Of a stretch of DNA of 64,000 bases, positions 17,968 through 27,186 are shown one piece after another. How positions within the stretch are numbered: the first letter of the stretch is position 1; each line of letters begins with the position of its first letter. The stretch covers positions 150,134-214,133 of the forward strand of contig CANQJV010000001.1 in NCBI GenBank assembly GCA_947624295.1. The letters run 5' to 3'. The notes beneath the pieces are model-generated. The model saw nothing but the letters and a program-made list of their open reading frames with translations, was not told the origin of the DNA and ran no database searches. Both the position numbers and the translations under genes were made by a program. Source of the DNA: an uncultured Ruminococcus sp. Lineage in GTDB: Bacteria; Bacillota; Clostridia; Oscillospirales; Ruminococcaceae.

Positions 17968-18822
17968 TTACTTTATAGGCTTACACATTTTTCTGCAAAG
18001 TGATTCGTGAAATGAATTGCCGACAAGATTAACAAATTTAAGATTATTCCTGCCACGCATTATTTCTATTGACTCATTTTCGCCGATATACTCATCAAGT
18101 TCGCCGTCCACGCTTACAACAATCGATTTTCCGCCGGCAGTCCTGTCAACAAGTTTAAGTTTCCTGTCCGCTGAAAATAATGTTGCTCTCGAAAAAAGTG
18201 AGTGCGGACAAATCAAGGTCATTTCTATGCATTCCAAATCAGGCTCAATTACGGGACCTCCTGCTGAAAGTGCATATGCTGTTGAGCCTGACGGAGTACT
18301 GAAAAGCACACCATCTGCACGGTATTTCCCGATAAGATAGCCGTCCGAATATACTTCAAAATCGCTTATTCTGAAACTGCCCGAACGCGCGGAAACTTCG
18401 TTCAATGCCGTGAAAATTTTATCGCCGTCTCTGCCGTGAATCACAACATCTATCGTCATTCGCTCCGAAATATCATACTCGCCTGTTGTCAACTGACTTA
18501 ACTTATTGAGTTCATCAGCCTCAAGACCTGCCATAAATCCAAGTGTACCCGTATTTATCCCCAGAAGTTTAGTATCAGTCCCTATAAGAAATTTCGCACA
18601 CCGCAAAATTGTACCATCACCGCCTATTGCTATTACTATGTCAGAATTTTTAACTGAATCGCATATATCTTCAAACAATACAAACGGTTTCCCACTAAAT
18701 TCACGCCTGTATTGCGCACTTATACTCACCTGTATCCCTGAACGGTCAAGCACGTCACAAACTTCCATTGCGCAACTCAGCGCATTTTTTTTCTGAAAAT
18801 TCGGGTACAATACAGCTTTCAT
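17968..18822 (-). CDS. nadK: NAD kinase
   Basis: NadK phosphorylates NAD to NADP. The 284-residue protein has the nucleotide-binding GGDGTILR motif near residue 65, LGINTGTLGFMA near 85, and the conserved STPSGSTAY block near 176 that binds NAD. The start is ATG 18822, set by AGGAGG 7 nt upstream; in-frame codons farther upstream overlap tlyA and lack a ribosome-binding site. It is placed between tlyA and argR as in many Clostridia. Confidence 0.96.
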   Translation of the reverse strand: MKAVLYPNFQKKNALSCAMEVCDVLDRSGIQVSISAQYRREFSGKPFVLFEDICDSVKNSDIVIAIGGDGTILRCAKFLIGTDTKLLGINTGTLGFMAGLEADELNKLSQLTTGEYDISERMTIDVVIHGRDGDKIFTALNEVSARSGSFRISDFEVYSDGYLIGKYRADGVLFSTPSGSTAYALSAGGPVIEPDLECIEMTLICPHSLFSRATLFSADRKLKLVDRTAGGKSIVVSVDGELDEYIGENESIEIMRGRNNLKFVNLVGNSFHESLCRKMCKPIK

Positions 18823-18832
18823 AAAAATCCTC

Positions 18833-19618
18833 CTACAAACAACTGAATGCTTCCTCAACAAGTCCCCTGAAATCGCACAAAGACGGATTTTCAGCTGATT
18901 TTCTGAGTTCCGCCAGATATTCTATATTACCGTTTCCGCCCTTTATAGATGAGAACGTATATTTTACCGGTGCAAGCCCTATAATACGGCAAAAACTATC
19001 GATTTCCGACAATACACGCTCATGTACTTTCCTGTCCCTGACAACGCCGTTTTTACCGATGAATTTTTTTCCTGCCTCAAACTGCGGTTTTATCAGTATG
19101 GCGATTACAGCATTTTCATTGATAATGTCACGGATTACAGGCAATATTTTCGTCAGTGATATAAACGAAACGTCAGCACATACAAAATCAATGTTTTCAC
19201 TGAAATTATCCGCTGTAACTCCTCTTATATCGGTATTTTCCATATTGACAACACGGCTGTCACTTCTGAGGGATTCCGCAAGCTGTCCGTGACCTACGTC
19301 AACCGCATATACACGTTTTGCGCCGTGATTCAGCATAAATTCAGTGAAACCGCCTGTTGACGCACCTATATCAAGGCACACTTTCCCCGTAAAATCAAGG
19401 TTAAACGAGTTGAAAGCCTTTTCAAGTTTCAGCGCACCTCTGCCGACGTAAATTTCCTGTTCTGACGACTCAAGAATATCATCAGCCGAAACATTATCAG
19501 AAGCTTTTTTAGCCGTTATACCGTTGACCGTGACTGCTCCCGATTTTATCATTTCCTTTGCACGTTCCCTGCTCCGTGCTATTCCTCTTGCAACAAGTTC
19601 CGCATCAAGTCTTGCCAT
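18833..19618 (-). CDS. tlyA: TlyA family 2'-O-methyltransferase (S4 domain)
   Basis: TlyA/YqxC proteins methylate ribose in 16S and sometimes 23S rRNA. An N-terminal S4 RNA-binding domain (residues about 1-60, starting MARLDAELVARG) is followed by an FtsJ-like SAM-dependent domain with DIGASTGGFTEFML. The catalytic K-D-K-E-type set is plausible with IKPQFE near 190. The chosen ATG 19618 overlaps the dxs end by 14 nt and gives the standard N-terminus. The dxs-tlyA-nadK-argR order supports it. Confidence 0.93.
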   Translation of the reverse strand: MARLDAELVARGIARSRERAKEMIKSGAVTVNGITAKKASDNVSADDILESSEQEIYVGRGALKLEKAFNSFNLDFTGKVCLDIGASTGGFTEFMLNHGAKRVYAVDVGHGQLAESLRSDSRVVNMENTDIRGVTADNFSENIDFVCADVSFISLTKILPVIRDIINENAVIAILIKPQFEAGKKFIGKNGVVRDRKVHERVLSEIDSFCRIIGLAPVKYTFSSIKGGNGNIEYLAELRKSAENPSLCDFRGLVEEAFSCL

Positions 19619-21497
19619 TTTCAACGCTCTTTCTGCGGATATAGTCAGCAATTCCGTTGCAGGTAAGACCAAATTTCTCAAGTGCTGATTTTACTGATGA
19701 TTGCTTGATAAAGCCGTCCGCTGAAATACGGCTGTAGTTGCCTTTGTAATGCGATTCCATAAGCAGACTGCCGATTTTTTCGGAAATACTGCCGTTACCT
19801 GTTGATTCCTCGAAAAATGCAATTGTTTTGTATTTTGTAATTTTGCCTATAATTTTATCATCTAATGGGAAAATTTTCGTCAGTTTCAACAAGTCGCAAT
19901 CTATACCGTCCGCTGAAAGTAAACTCTGCGCCTTGTATGCCTCGTTTAAAATCCTGCCATATGATATTATAAGCGTGTCGCTTTTACCTGTACAAATAAA
20001 ATCGTAGTCGGGGCAAACTGAACATTTATGGAAAGCTACATCTTCAGCACCTCTCGGATAACGTACAGCAACAAGCCCTTTTTCTTTATATATAGCTTTT
20101 TTCAGGCACTGTCTTAATTCCTCGTAACATGACGGGGAATATATTACAGTATTCGGGATTGACGTGAGCATAGGCACGTCAAACATTCCCTGATGAGTTT
20201 CACCGTCCTCGCCTACTATTCCGGCACGGTCAATTCCAAGCACAAGATGAAGTCTGCCGATTGCAATATCGTGTATAAGCTGGTCATAAGCCCTTTGCAG
20301 GAACGTCGAATACACGGCGAATACAGGGATTTGCCCCATAGATGCAAGACCTCCTGCAAAAGTTACAGCGTGTTGTTCAGCGATACCGACATCATAAAAG
20401 CGTTCAGGTAATTCTTTCCCGAAATATTGCAGACCTGTACCGTATTTCATAGCGGCTGTAATTGCGCAGATTCTGTCATCTTTTTTCGCAAGATTCAGCA
20501 ATTCCTTGCCGAAAACTGTAGAATAACTGTCGCCTGCTGATATTTCAGGATTCCCCGTTCTTATATCAAACTTAGAAATACCGTGATATTCTCCGGGATT
20601 TTTTTCAGCAGGAAGATAACCTTTGCCCTTGACCGTTTTGACGTGGACAAATACAGGTATATGGAACGATTTCGCCATTCGCATAGTGCGGTCAAGGTCT
20701 CTTAAATTATGCCCGTCAACAGGTCCGAGATACACAAAACCCATATCTTCAAAGAGATTCCTCTCAAGTATAGTTGACTTTATTGCATCTTTCGCCTGTT
20801 TTACGCCTTTTGCGACTTTATTTCCCACAACAGGTATCTGAGTAAGATTTTTTTCGACACGTCTTTTTGCATCAAGATATTTTTCGGTATTCCTCAGAGA
20901 TGTGAGGTACTTTTCAAGTGCCCCGACACTTTTTGAGATTGACATATTGTTGTCATTCAGAATAACAATCATATTGCTTTTCATATAACAGCAATTATTC
21001 ATAGCTTCGTAGACCATACCGCCTGTCATTGCGCCGTCGCCGATTACAGCAACAGTATAGTTATCTTTCCCTTGAATACGCATAGCTTCCGCAATACCGC
21101 ACGCCACTGAAAGAGATGTACTGCTATGCCCCGATATAAACGTATCGTGCGGAGATTCTTCAGGTTTAGGGAAACCCGAAATACCGCCCTCCTGACGTAA
21201 TGTTGAAAGCATATCAGCCCTGCCTGTAAGGATTTTATGCACGTAAGCCTGATGACCAACGTCCCACACGATTTTATCTTCAGGCGAATTGAAATTACGG
21301 TGAATTGACAATGTAAGTTCAACAACGCCTAAATTTGACGAAAGATGCCCGCCTGTTTTCGAAACAGTATTTATCAGCATATTTCTTATTTCACCGCAAA
21401 GATACCAGCATTGCTGAACGGATAGTTTTTTCAAGTCGTCAGGGAGATTCAATTCAGAAATAGTCACCCTGTTTCCATTCTTAATATATTCATTCAT
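19605..21497 (-). CDS. dxs: 1-deoxy-D-xylulose-5-phosphate synthase
   Basis: Dxs is the thiamine-diphosphate enzyme that starts the MEP isoprenoid pathway from pyruvate and glyceraldehyde 3-phosphate. The 630-residue protein shows the histidine of SSNLGVVELT, the ThDP-binding GDGAMTGGMVYEAMNN near residue 152, and the transketolase central and C-terminal domains (GIVGEDGETHQG near 430). It lies 36 nt after ispA. A strong Shine-Dalgarno at the ispA stop is separated from the ATG by a perfect hairpin, described separately. Confidence 0.97.
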   Translation of the reverse strand: MNEYIKNGNRVTISELNLPDDLKKLSVQQCWYLCGEIRNMLINTVSKTGGHLSSNLGVVELTLSIHRNFNSPEDKIVWDVGHQAYVHKILTGRADMLSTLRQEGGISGFPKPEESPHDTFISGHSSTSLSVACGIAEAMRIQGKDNYTVAVIGDGAMTGGMVYEAMNNCCYMKSNMIVILNDNNMSISKSVGALEKYLTSLRNTEKYLDAKRRVEKNLTQIPVVGNKVAKGVKQAKDAIKSTILERNLFEDMGFVYLGPVDGHNLRDLDRTMRMAKSFHIPVFVHVKTVKGKGYLPAEKNPGEYHGISKFDIRTGNPEISAGDSYSTVFGKELLNLAKKDDRICAITAAMKYGTGLQYFGKELPERFYDVGIAEQHAVTFAGGLASMGQIPVFAVYSTFLQRAYDQLIHDIAIGRLHLVLGIDRAGIVGEDGETHQGMFDVPMLTSIPNTVIYSPSCYEELRQCLKKAIYKEKGLVAVRYPRGAEDVAFHKCSVCPDYDFICTGKSDTLIISYGRILNEAYKAQSLLSADGIDCDLLKLTKIFPLDDKIIGKITKYKTIAFFEESTGNGSISEKIGSLLMESHYKGNYSRISADGFIKQSSVKSALEKFGLTCNGIADYIRRKSVENGKT

Positions 21498-21507
21498 TTT
21501 ATCTGAA

Positions 21508-21534
21508 ACGGAGAAAATTCTCCGTATCTCCTTT
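21508..21534 (-). promoter_or_regulatory. Hairpin between the dxs Shine-Dalgarno and start codon
   Basis: On the minus strand AAAAGGAG (21527-21534) is followed by a perfect 8-bp hairpin ACGGAGAA/TTCTCCGT with a 2-nt centre (21508-21525), then 10 nt to the dxs ATG. Linear spacing from the Shine-Dalgarno is far too long, but folding would bring the two to near-normal distance. The hairpin itself hides a second GGAG. It may tune dxs translation. Confidence 0.6.
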
Positions 21535-22424
21535 TATTTTTTACGTCTGAGGAGTACCTCTGTAAGTTCTTTAAGAAATTCATTGTTATCGATAGCGTCA
21601 AGCCATTCAAGTGCCTGAGAAGTCGCCTCATCTGCGAGTTCCTTAGCTTTTTCTATGCCGTAAAGCGTTATAAAAGTAGTCTTGTTTTTCTCCGCATCAC
21701 TTCCTACAGGTTTACCGAGTTCCTCAAGCGTACTTGTAACATCAAGAATATCGTCGATAATCTGGAAAGCAAATCCGAGCCTTAAACCGTATTCAGCTGC
21801 TGCCCTGATAGTTTCGCCCGAAGCATCGGCACATATTGCGCCCATTGCGCACGAAACCGCAAGAAGTTGACCTGTCTTACATCTGTACATATTTTTGAGG
21901 TTTTCCTCATCAACATCTGTACGGTTTTCATTTTCCATATCAATAACCTGACCGCCTATCATACCGTCCCTGCCTACTGAATTTGCAAGGAAAGAGATAA
22001 TCTGTATTTTCTGTTCTGCTGTAAGTTCCTTTGCATCAGCGATAATTTCGAACGGTAACACGGCAAGTGCATCACCCGCAAGAATAGCTGTTGCCTCACT
22101 GTATTTCTTATGACAAGACAATTGACCTCTGCGGTAATCATCATTATCCATAGCAGGAAGGTCGTCGTGAATAAGTGAGAACGTATGTTCCATTTCGATT
22201 GCACAAGCCGGTGCAGATGCGATTTCCTTATCCGCACCGAGTGCTTCGCAAAACGCAAAAACAAGTACAGGTCTTATTCTTTTTCCGCCTGCCCGGAGAG
22301 AATAATTCATAGCATCAATCAGATTAACCTGCTGTTTATTCCGGTCATTATAGTCATTGTATTTTTTGAGTTCCTTTTCGGTAAACTCCACATATTCAGC
22401 CATTTTTTCGTTGAAATTGCTCAT
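21534..22424 (-). CDS. ispA: Polyprenyl (farnesyl/geranylgeranyl) diphosphate synthase
   Basis: IspA condenses IPP and DMAPP into farnesyl diphosphate. At 296 residues it has the first aspartate-rich motif DDLPAMDND near 84-92 and the second DDILD near 225, plus GGKRIRP near 46 for IPP binding. It lies between xseB and dxs exactly as in B. subtilis. The start is supported by CGGAGGT upstream. Confidence 0.95.
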   Translation of the reverse strand: MSNFNEKMAEYVEFTEKELKKYNDYNDRNKQQVNLIDAMNYSLRAGGKRIRPVLVFAFCEALGADKEIASAPACAIEMEHTFSLIHDDLPAMDNDDYRRGQLSCHKKYSEATAILAGDALAVLPFEIIADAKELTAEQKIQIISFLANSVGRDGMIGGQVIDMENENRTDVDEENLKNMYRCKTGQLLAVSCAMGAICADASGETIRAAAEYGLRLGFAFQIIDDILDVTSTLEELGKPVGSDAEKNKTTFITLYGIEKAKELADEATSQALEWLDAIDNNEFLKELTEVLLRRKK

Positions 22425-22426
22425 AA

Positions 22427-22609
22427 TTATTTTACCTCCGTAATTTTAATCTTTGACTCATCTAACTGTTTTCTGCATAAAGCAGAAAGCCTGATTCCCT
22501 CACTGTACAGTTCGACTGCCTTTTCAAGCGGAATATCACCGTTTTCGAGTTCCTTTACTATGGAATCAAGTTTTTTCATATTTGATTCAAGAGTATTTTT
22601 TTCATCCAT
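22427..22609 (-). CDS. xseB: Exodeoxyribonuclease VII small subunit
   Basis: This 60-residue helical subunit (XseB) binds XseA to form the single-strand exonuclease VII. The pattern LDSIVKELENGDIPLEKAVELYSEG is the family hallmark. The start is ATG 22609 with AAGGTG upstream; it overlaps nothing and begins 5 nt after the xseA stop. It is followed 2 nt later by ispA. Confidence 0.95.
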   Translation of the reverse strand: MDEKNTLESNMKKLDSIVKELENGDIPLEKAVELYSEGIRLSALCRKQLDESKIKITEVK

Positions 22610-22614
22610 ATAAA

Positions 22615-23805
22615 TCACCTTATCTTTTTTACTTCTGCCTCTGCAATTCCCTTGTCAAATCTTATAACAAGGTTGTCGCCTACAGCCAAATCAGCGGTAT
22701 TTCTCACAAGGGAGCCGCCTTTATATGCAAGCGAATATCCTCTTGCCATTACTTTCAGCGGACTCAAACTCTCAAGCCTGCCGATTTTCTCCGCAAGATT
22801 TGATTCAGCCCTGTCAATCCTCCTGATTACAGCCGTTTCAGCATTTTTCTGTATATTGTCAAGCCTTTCAGCAAGCAATTTAAGCCTGTTTTCAGGCGAT
22901 TGAGCGTTAAGACGTGCATCAATTGCGGAAAATTCAGCTGATTTCCTGTCCGCAATATTTTTCATTGCGGATTCAGTCTTATAAGCAAGTACATTTACTG
23001 TATTCATAATCTGCTGAATATCGTACTTTGAGGCGAGTTCAGCCGCTGCTGTAGGAGTAGCCGCACGCACATCAGCTGTAAGGTCAGTAAGCGTGAAATT
23101 GATTTCGTGACCGACCGCTGAAATAACAGGTACTTTGCAATTATAAACTGCTCTTGCAACGGATTCCGTATCGAAAGCGTTCAAATCTTCCGAAGAACCT
23201 CCTCCACGACCGACTATTATGACATCACAACCTGCCGATTCAGCTTTTGCAATACCACTGCATATTGATTCGGGAGCGTTTTCGCCCTGTACTGTTGCGG
23301 AAATTTCATATAATTCACACAACGGGTAACGTCTTGCGAGAGTATTCTCAATATCGTGTATTGCCGCACCTGTAAGCGATGTAACTACACCGATTTTCTT
23401 AGGCAATACAGGGATTTTACGTTTGTGTTCGGGAGCAAATAGTCCTTCTGCCAGAAGTTTTTGTTTCAGTTCCTCAAGTGCTGTAATTTCTTTGCCTACA
23501 CCCTCCTGAAACATTTCCGTTACTTGTATCTGATACGTGCCGTCACGTTCGTAAAGAGTAATAGACCCCTTAACTATGACTGATACGCCATTTTTCAGTT
23601 CAAATCGTACTTTTTCGGCAGCATATCTGAACATTACCGCTTTTATTGCGGATTCGCTGTCTTTCAGCGAAAAATACCTATGACCGCTTGAATGGTGAAC
23701 ATAATTTGAAATTTCGCCTTTGATTAAAACATTTTTCAAATTTTTATCACCTTTCAGAACCGAAGATACATATTTATTTAATTGTGTAACTGTAAGTTCC
23801 TGCAT
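22615..23805 (-). CDS. xseA: Exodeoxyribonuclease VII large subunit
   Basis: XseA carries the nuclease activity that degrades single-stranded DNA. The 396-residue protein has the N-terminal OB domain (LTVTQLNKYVSSVLKGD onward, with GEISNYVHHSSGHRYFSLKD), then the catalytic core with the motif IIVGRGGGSSEDLNAFD near 189 and ISAVGHEINFTLTD near 226, then the coiled-coil C-terminal part. A GGAGGTG site precedes the ATG by 4 nt. Confidence 0.96.
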   Translation of the reverse strand: MQELTVTQLNKYVSSVLKGDKNLKNVLIKGEISNYVHHSSGHRYFSLKDSESAIKAVMFRYAAEKVRFELKNGVSVIVKGSITLYERDGTYQIQVTEMFQEGVGKEITALEELKQKLLAEGLFAPEHKRKIPVLPKKIGVVTSLTGAAIHDIENTLARRYPLCELYEISATVQGENAPESICSGIAKAESAGCDVIIVGRGGGSSEDLNAFDTESVARAVYNCKVPVISAVGHEINFTLTDLTADVRAATPTAAAELASKYDIQQIMNTVNVLAYKTESAMKNIADRKSAEFSAIDARLNAQSPENRLKLLAERLDNIQKNAETAVIRRIDRAESNLAEKIGRLESLSPLKVMARGYSLAYKGGSLVRNTADLAVGDNLVIRFDKGIAEAEVKKIR

Positions 23806-23808
23806 TTT

Positions 23809-24753
23809 TCACCTCCGTATATATTTAAGGTAAGCATATATTGCAATTCCCGACGCATTATCGCATGAAAACTCAGATTCTGCAAATGATGCATTGTTAT
23901 ATTTTGAAACAATTTTGTCTTTTATAAGTTTGTCCGACATAACTCCGCCTGCAAATACAAGCGGTAAATCGCCGTATTTATGTAACGCATAATCAGTCAT
24001 TGAAATAATAGTTTCCGCTATGAAATCAAGGCAATATAAAGCGATATTCTCGTATTTTTCCCCACTATTCAACATTGCCCTGCATTTATTTTCAAGCCCT
24101 GACAAACAGCACGAGCCGTTTTTCAGTACAGGCTTTATTTTATAACACTTGTCCGCATTTACAGCGAGTTTTTCGAGTGCAATACCGCAAGGAAACTGCA
24201 ATTCAAGCATAATCCCGACACGGTCAACAGCCTGCCCGGCATTCAGGTCAAGCGAAGTGCTTATTTCCGATATACTTAAAATATTTTCCTTATCAGGTTC
24301 ACATAGTAAACAATCAGTAGTCCCTCCGCTTACGTGGAACGCAATAAACGGCTGATTGACGTATTCAAGCCTGTCCGCTGAATAAAGTGCCGCAAGAATA
24401 TGACCTGTCTGGTGCGAAGTTTCATACATAGGGATTCCCTGTAACGCAGAATAGGCATTCGCAAGACCTTTCCCGCACAAAAAACAGGGCATATATGAAC
24501 CGTCAGCATTACGAGGGCGGACTGACGAACAGACTGCCGAAAAATCCTGTTTTCCTGCTGATTCCGCAAGCGACGAGATAATTTCAGGCAATTGTTTTGT
24601 GTGGTGGAAAACTGCATCACTTTGCCTTAAACCAAGTGCGCCCTCTTTAACGGGAAGCAATTTTTTGCACTGCACTATCTTATTTTCACTGCTGAAATAA
24701 ATCGCTGCGGACGTTGTGTAGTTACTTGTATCAATCCCCAGAAATTCAGGCAT
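23809..24753 (-). CDS. TsaD-like (peptidase M22/Kae1 superfamily) protein
   Basis: This protein of about 314 residues is related to TsaD, the tRNA threonylcarbamoyladenosine synthase subunit, but belongs to a divergent paralogous group found in Clostridia. It begins LGIDTSNYTTSAA, has the metal-site motif HQTGH, the nucleotide loop SGGTTD in place of SGGHT, and FAGGVMSD near the C-terminus. The start ATG 24753 overlaps nusB by 8 nt. In B. subtilis this slot is held by folD. Whether it makes t6A cannot be judged, because tsaB and tsaE are not visible. Confidence 0.78.
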   Translation of the reverse strand: MPEFLGIDTSNYTTSAAIYFSSENKIVQCKKLLPVKEGALGLRQSDAVFHHTKQLPEIISSLAESAGKQDFSAVCSSVRPRNADGSYMPCFLCGKGLANAYSALQGIPMYETSHQTGHILAALYSADRLEYVNQPFIAFHVSGGTTDCLLCEPDKENILSISEISTSLDLNAGQAVDRVGIMLELQFPCGIALEKLAVNADKCYKIKPVLKNGSCCLSGLENKCRAMLNSGEKYENIALYCLDFIAETIISMTDYALHKYGDLPLVFAGGVMSDKLIKDKIVSKYNNASFAESEFSCDNASGIAIYAYLKYIRR

Positions 24754-25162
24754 TTTCGGACTCACCTGCTTTGTGGTCACGGCAAAACGCACCAAGCAAC
24801 CCGTTTATAAACGACGCATCTTCCTTGTAACTATAAACGCCTGCGAGGTTTACAGCCTCACTTATTGCGGCATTGACGGGTACTTTTTCGTCATAAATGC
24901 ACTCATACAAGCCAAGTCTTAAAATTGCGTGATTCAGTTTCGAAATCCTTGAAAGTTTCCTTGACTGACTGTATTTCTCAATAATTCCGTCAATTTCCTC
25001 AGCGTGTGCAAGTGTACCGTCAACCATTTTTTTCACTTCGTCATTTATAATAATCTCGTCAACTTCCTCTGCAACCTCATAGAGTTCCTGAATATCGTCA
25101 TCACGCAAAAGCTGTTCAAAAATCAGCTTGAAAGCACTATCTCTTATTTCACTTCTTGACAT
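24746..25162 (-). CDS. nusB: Transcription antitermination factor NusB
   Basis: NusB binds boxA RNA with S10 and promotes rRNA antitermination. The 138-residue all-helical protein starts SRSEIRDSAFKLIFEQL and carries the family pattern NHAILRLGLYE and NGLLGAF near the end. An AGGAGAG site lies 4 nt before the ATG. The gene follows yqhY, as in B. subtilis. Confidence 0.95.
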   Translation of the reverse strand: MSRSEIRDSAFKLIFEQLLRDDDIQELYEVAEEVDEIIINDEVKKMVDGTLAHAEEIDGIIEKYSQSRKLSRISKLNHAILRLGLYECIYDEKVPVNAAISEAVNLAGVYSYKEDASFINGLLGAFCRDHKAGESENA

Positions 25163-25194
25163 TTTTCTCTCCTAACTTATAATTAACACATTTA

Positions 25195-25527
25195 TCAGAA
25201 AACTACTCCGTTCACAATGACATTCACTCTTGCCACTGCAACGCCCGTCATAGTCTGCACATTATCTTTCACTGCTGTCTGGACTTCCTGCGCAACTGTC
25301 ATAACTTTAACGCCGTTTTTGACTTTGATTTTCAAAGTAATAGCGGCAACGTCCTCAATCATATCGACTGCAACAGGACCGTTATTCCTCAACTTACTCA
25401 TTTTGTTGATTTCACCTGCAAGACAAGCCACGCCTTTCACATCAAGTGCGGCAAGCCTTGCGACAGTGATGATAACATCTTCTGATATTTTCAGATTACT
25501 CAAAGTATTTTTTTTCACGTCACCCAT
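25195..25527 (-). CDS. yqhY: Asp23/Gls24 family protein (YqhY)
   Basis: This small 110-residue Asp23-family protein has the characteristic LKISEDVIITVARLAALDVKGV start and the closing VNVIVNGVVF strand. Family members sit at the membrane or affect envelope and fatty-acid homeostasis; YqhY of B. subtilis is encoded beside acetyl-CoA carboxylase genes. Here accB and accC are absent between spoIIIAH and this gene. It is the first gene of the long nusB-recN operon and has its own consensus promoter. Confidence 0.9.
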   Translation of the reverse strand: MGDVKKNTLSNLKISEDVIITVARLAALDVKGVACLAGEINKMSKLRNNGPVAVDMIEDVAAITLKIKVKNGVKVMTVAQEVQTAVKDNVQTMTGVAVARVNVIVNGVVF

Positions 25528-25600
25528 TCTGAACCTCCGTTTTGCTTGATATTTGAGTGTAATTTTTTTAACTAAACTCTTGTTACACCCCTATTCTTAT

Positions 25601-25629
25601 ATTATACCAAAAATGCAAAAATTTTTCAA
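25601..25629 (-). promoter_or_regulatory. Sigma-A promoter of the yqhY-nusB-...-recN operon
   Basis: TTGAAA (25624-25629) and TATAAT (25601-25606) lie on the minus strand with a 17-bp spacer. The -35 box touches the spoIIIAH stop codon, so there is no terminator between the sporulation operon and this one. A GTGTAA...TTACAC inverted repeat and the motif GAGTTTAGT lie in the roughly 65-nt leader. Confidence 0.88.
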
Positions 25630-26220
25630 CTACTTTACTTCAAAAATTCTGATATTTTCTGCCGGAACTTCTGTTTCGTCCATAATTATTTCTTTTACAG
25701 ATGCTGCTTGTGCCTTATCAAGCCCATTCGTTTTGATTACAACCTTAGCAGTTTCGCCGTCAAGGTACGCAACGCAATCCTCAAAACCTTGTGCTTTCAC
25801 GAGAGATTCAATTGTACCCTCCGATTCAATCAGCTTTGAAACTTCCACGGCATCGAGGGCATTGACAACACGTTCATCTTCAGTAAGGTCACCGCCTCCT
25901 ATAATCGTCTGCAAAGTCTGTACAGCCTCATCACGGTTGTTGATTTTATCGAGCCTTGCCTGCGCAAAATAATCAGCAGTATTTTCCGTATCTGCATTTG
26001 TATCTGCATTTGCAGGTTCAGCGGAATCGTCAATATTATCAACAAATTCCGTATCGCCGTAATTTACAGTATCGCCCATTTCAGCCGTTTCAATTATGTC
26101 GCCGTCTTTTGATATTTTGGGTGCGGATGCGTAATTTATGTACACGGCAATCGCAAGCATAAGTGTAAGGCAAGTCATAATAATCTGTTTTTTCCCAATA
26201 ATAACGGTTGGTTTTTTCAT
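25630..26220 (-). CDS. spoIIIAH: Stage III sporulation protein AH
   Basis: SpoIIIAH is the mother-cell half of the AH-Q channel that links mother cell and forespore. One N-terminal transmembrane segment (residues about 12-30), an acidic linker, and a C-terminal YscJ/FliF-like ring-building domain (ARLDKINNRDEAVQTLQ to the end) are visible in 196 residues. It is the last gene of the operon. The partner spoIIQ is not in this window. Confidence 0.9.
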   Translation of the reverse strand: MKKPTVIIGKKQIIMTCLTLMLAIAVYINYASAPKISKDGDIIETAEMGDTVNYGDTEFVDNIDDSAEPANADTNADTENTADYFAQARLDKINNRDEAVQTLQTIIGGGDLTEDERVVNALDAVEVSKLIESEGTIESLVKAQGFEDCVAYLDGETAKVVIKTNGLDKAQAASVKEIIMDETEVPAENIRIFEVK

Positions 26221-26230
26221 AAAAATTACC

Positions 26231-26734
26231 TCATTTCATTTTAGTTACATATATTTTACTTGTGGATATACCCAATGCGGCAGAAGCAGCTTTATATATA
26301 CGCTCCTCGACTACCGGACTTCCACCTCCGGTACAAGCTATTACTGCTCCTGTAATTTCGGGAGTTTCCACTGTTTCAACCAAAGGTTCTTTCTCACTGC
26401 CGAATATCACATATTTATTCTCCTCCTCTGTTTTGTTATCTGATTTTACTTTTTTCCCTTCGGAAACATATATATACCGTTCACTGCTCCCGACGGTAAG
26501 ATATACTTCCACATCGCCTGCACCGTCTACTTTTTCGAGAAATTCCTCAAGGCGGTTTTCAGTTTCAATGCGATAACTTTCGTTATCCTGTATATTATCG
26601 GATATTTCAGCAGTTGGTGCGGGCTGTTTCTTGTCCGGCAGAACAGTTGAAATCATTATAAGAAACAGTCCAACTACACCAAGAACCGTTATGACGGCAG
26701 TTTTCTTTTCCTTGAATTTTTCAACCAATGTCAT
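26231..26734 (-). CDS. spoIIIAG: Stage III sporulation protein AG
   Basis: This 167-residue protein has one transmembrane segment (residues about 15-33) and a soluble domain containing AGDVEVYLTVGSSERYIYV, the ring-forming region of SpoIIIAG. It builds the large central ring of the feeding-tube apparatus. It overlaps spoIIIAF by 14 nt and has CGGAGG before its ATG. Confidence 0.92.
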   Translation of the reverse strand: MTLVEKFKEKKTAVITVLGVVGLFLIMISTVLPDKKQPAPTAEISDNIQDNESYRIETENRLEEFLEKVDGAGDVEVYLTVGSSERYIYVSEGKKVKSDNKTEEENKYVIFGSEKEPLVETVETPEITGAVIACTGGGSPVVEERIYKAASAALGISTSKIYVTKMK

Positions 26735-27179
26735 TTACAACCTCCGTTCCGTCCCCAAGACTTTTCCTTATGATTCCGGCAACCGCTTGAAAATCCTCTG
26801 ATGTGACCGTCACTCTACTAATAAATATGCTGTAATCGGGCGAAATATTAACTTCCGCCTTAATTTTTTCGCAAGATATTCCTGCTGATAAAATTTGTTC
26901 TGTTAAAATTGACTCGATATTTTCAGCCGTTTGTTTTGCAAGAGTTTCAGCGTAAATATCGCCTGAATAGTCGTATTCAAGTTCATAGTCTGAAATTTCA
27001 GGCAGTTCAAAGCCCGATATACCGCTTGCGAACGGTGACAGCATTACCACGGCAAGCAGAAGATTGAGTATCATTGCAAGCTGATTTTTCAGTTTAGATA
27101 CAGCGGTGATGTTGCCGATAAGGCATTTTACTGCCGATACTATGCACACCGCCATTACAGCAGATTTCACATTTTCCAT
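26721..27179 (-). CDS. spoIIIAF: Stage III sporulation protein AF
   Basis: This 152-residue protein has two N-terminal hydrophobic helices (residues about 4-22 and 33-52) followed by a soluble alpha/beta domain with the conserved TVTSEDFQAVAGIIRKSLG tail. This is the layout of SpoIIIAF, a structural component of the AA-AH secretion-like complex. The ATG is preceded by GAGGTAG, 7 nt downstream of spoIIIAE. Confidence 0.88.
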   Translation of the reverse strand: MENVKSAVMAVCIVSAVKCLIGNITAVSKLKNQLAMILNLLLAVVMLSPFASGISGFELPEISDYELEYDYSGDIYAETLAKQTAENIESILTEQILSAGISCEKIKAEVNISPDYSIFISRVTVTSEDFQAVAGIIRKSLGDGTEVVNDIG

Positions 27180-27186
27180 AACTACC

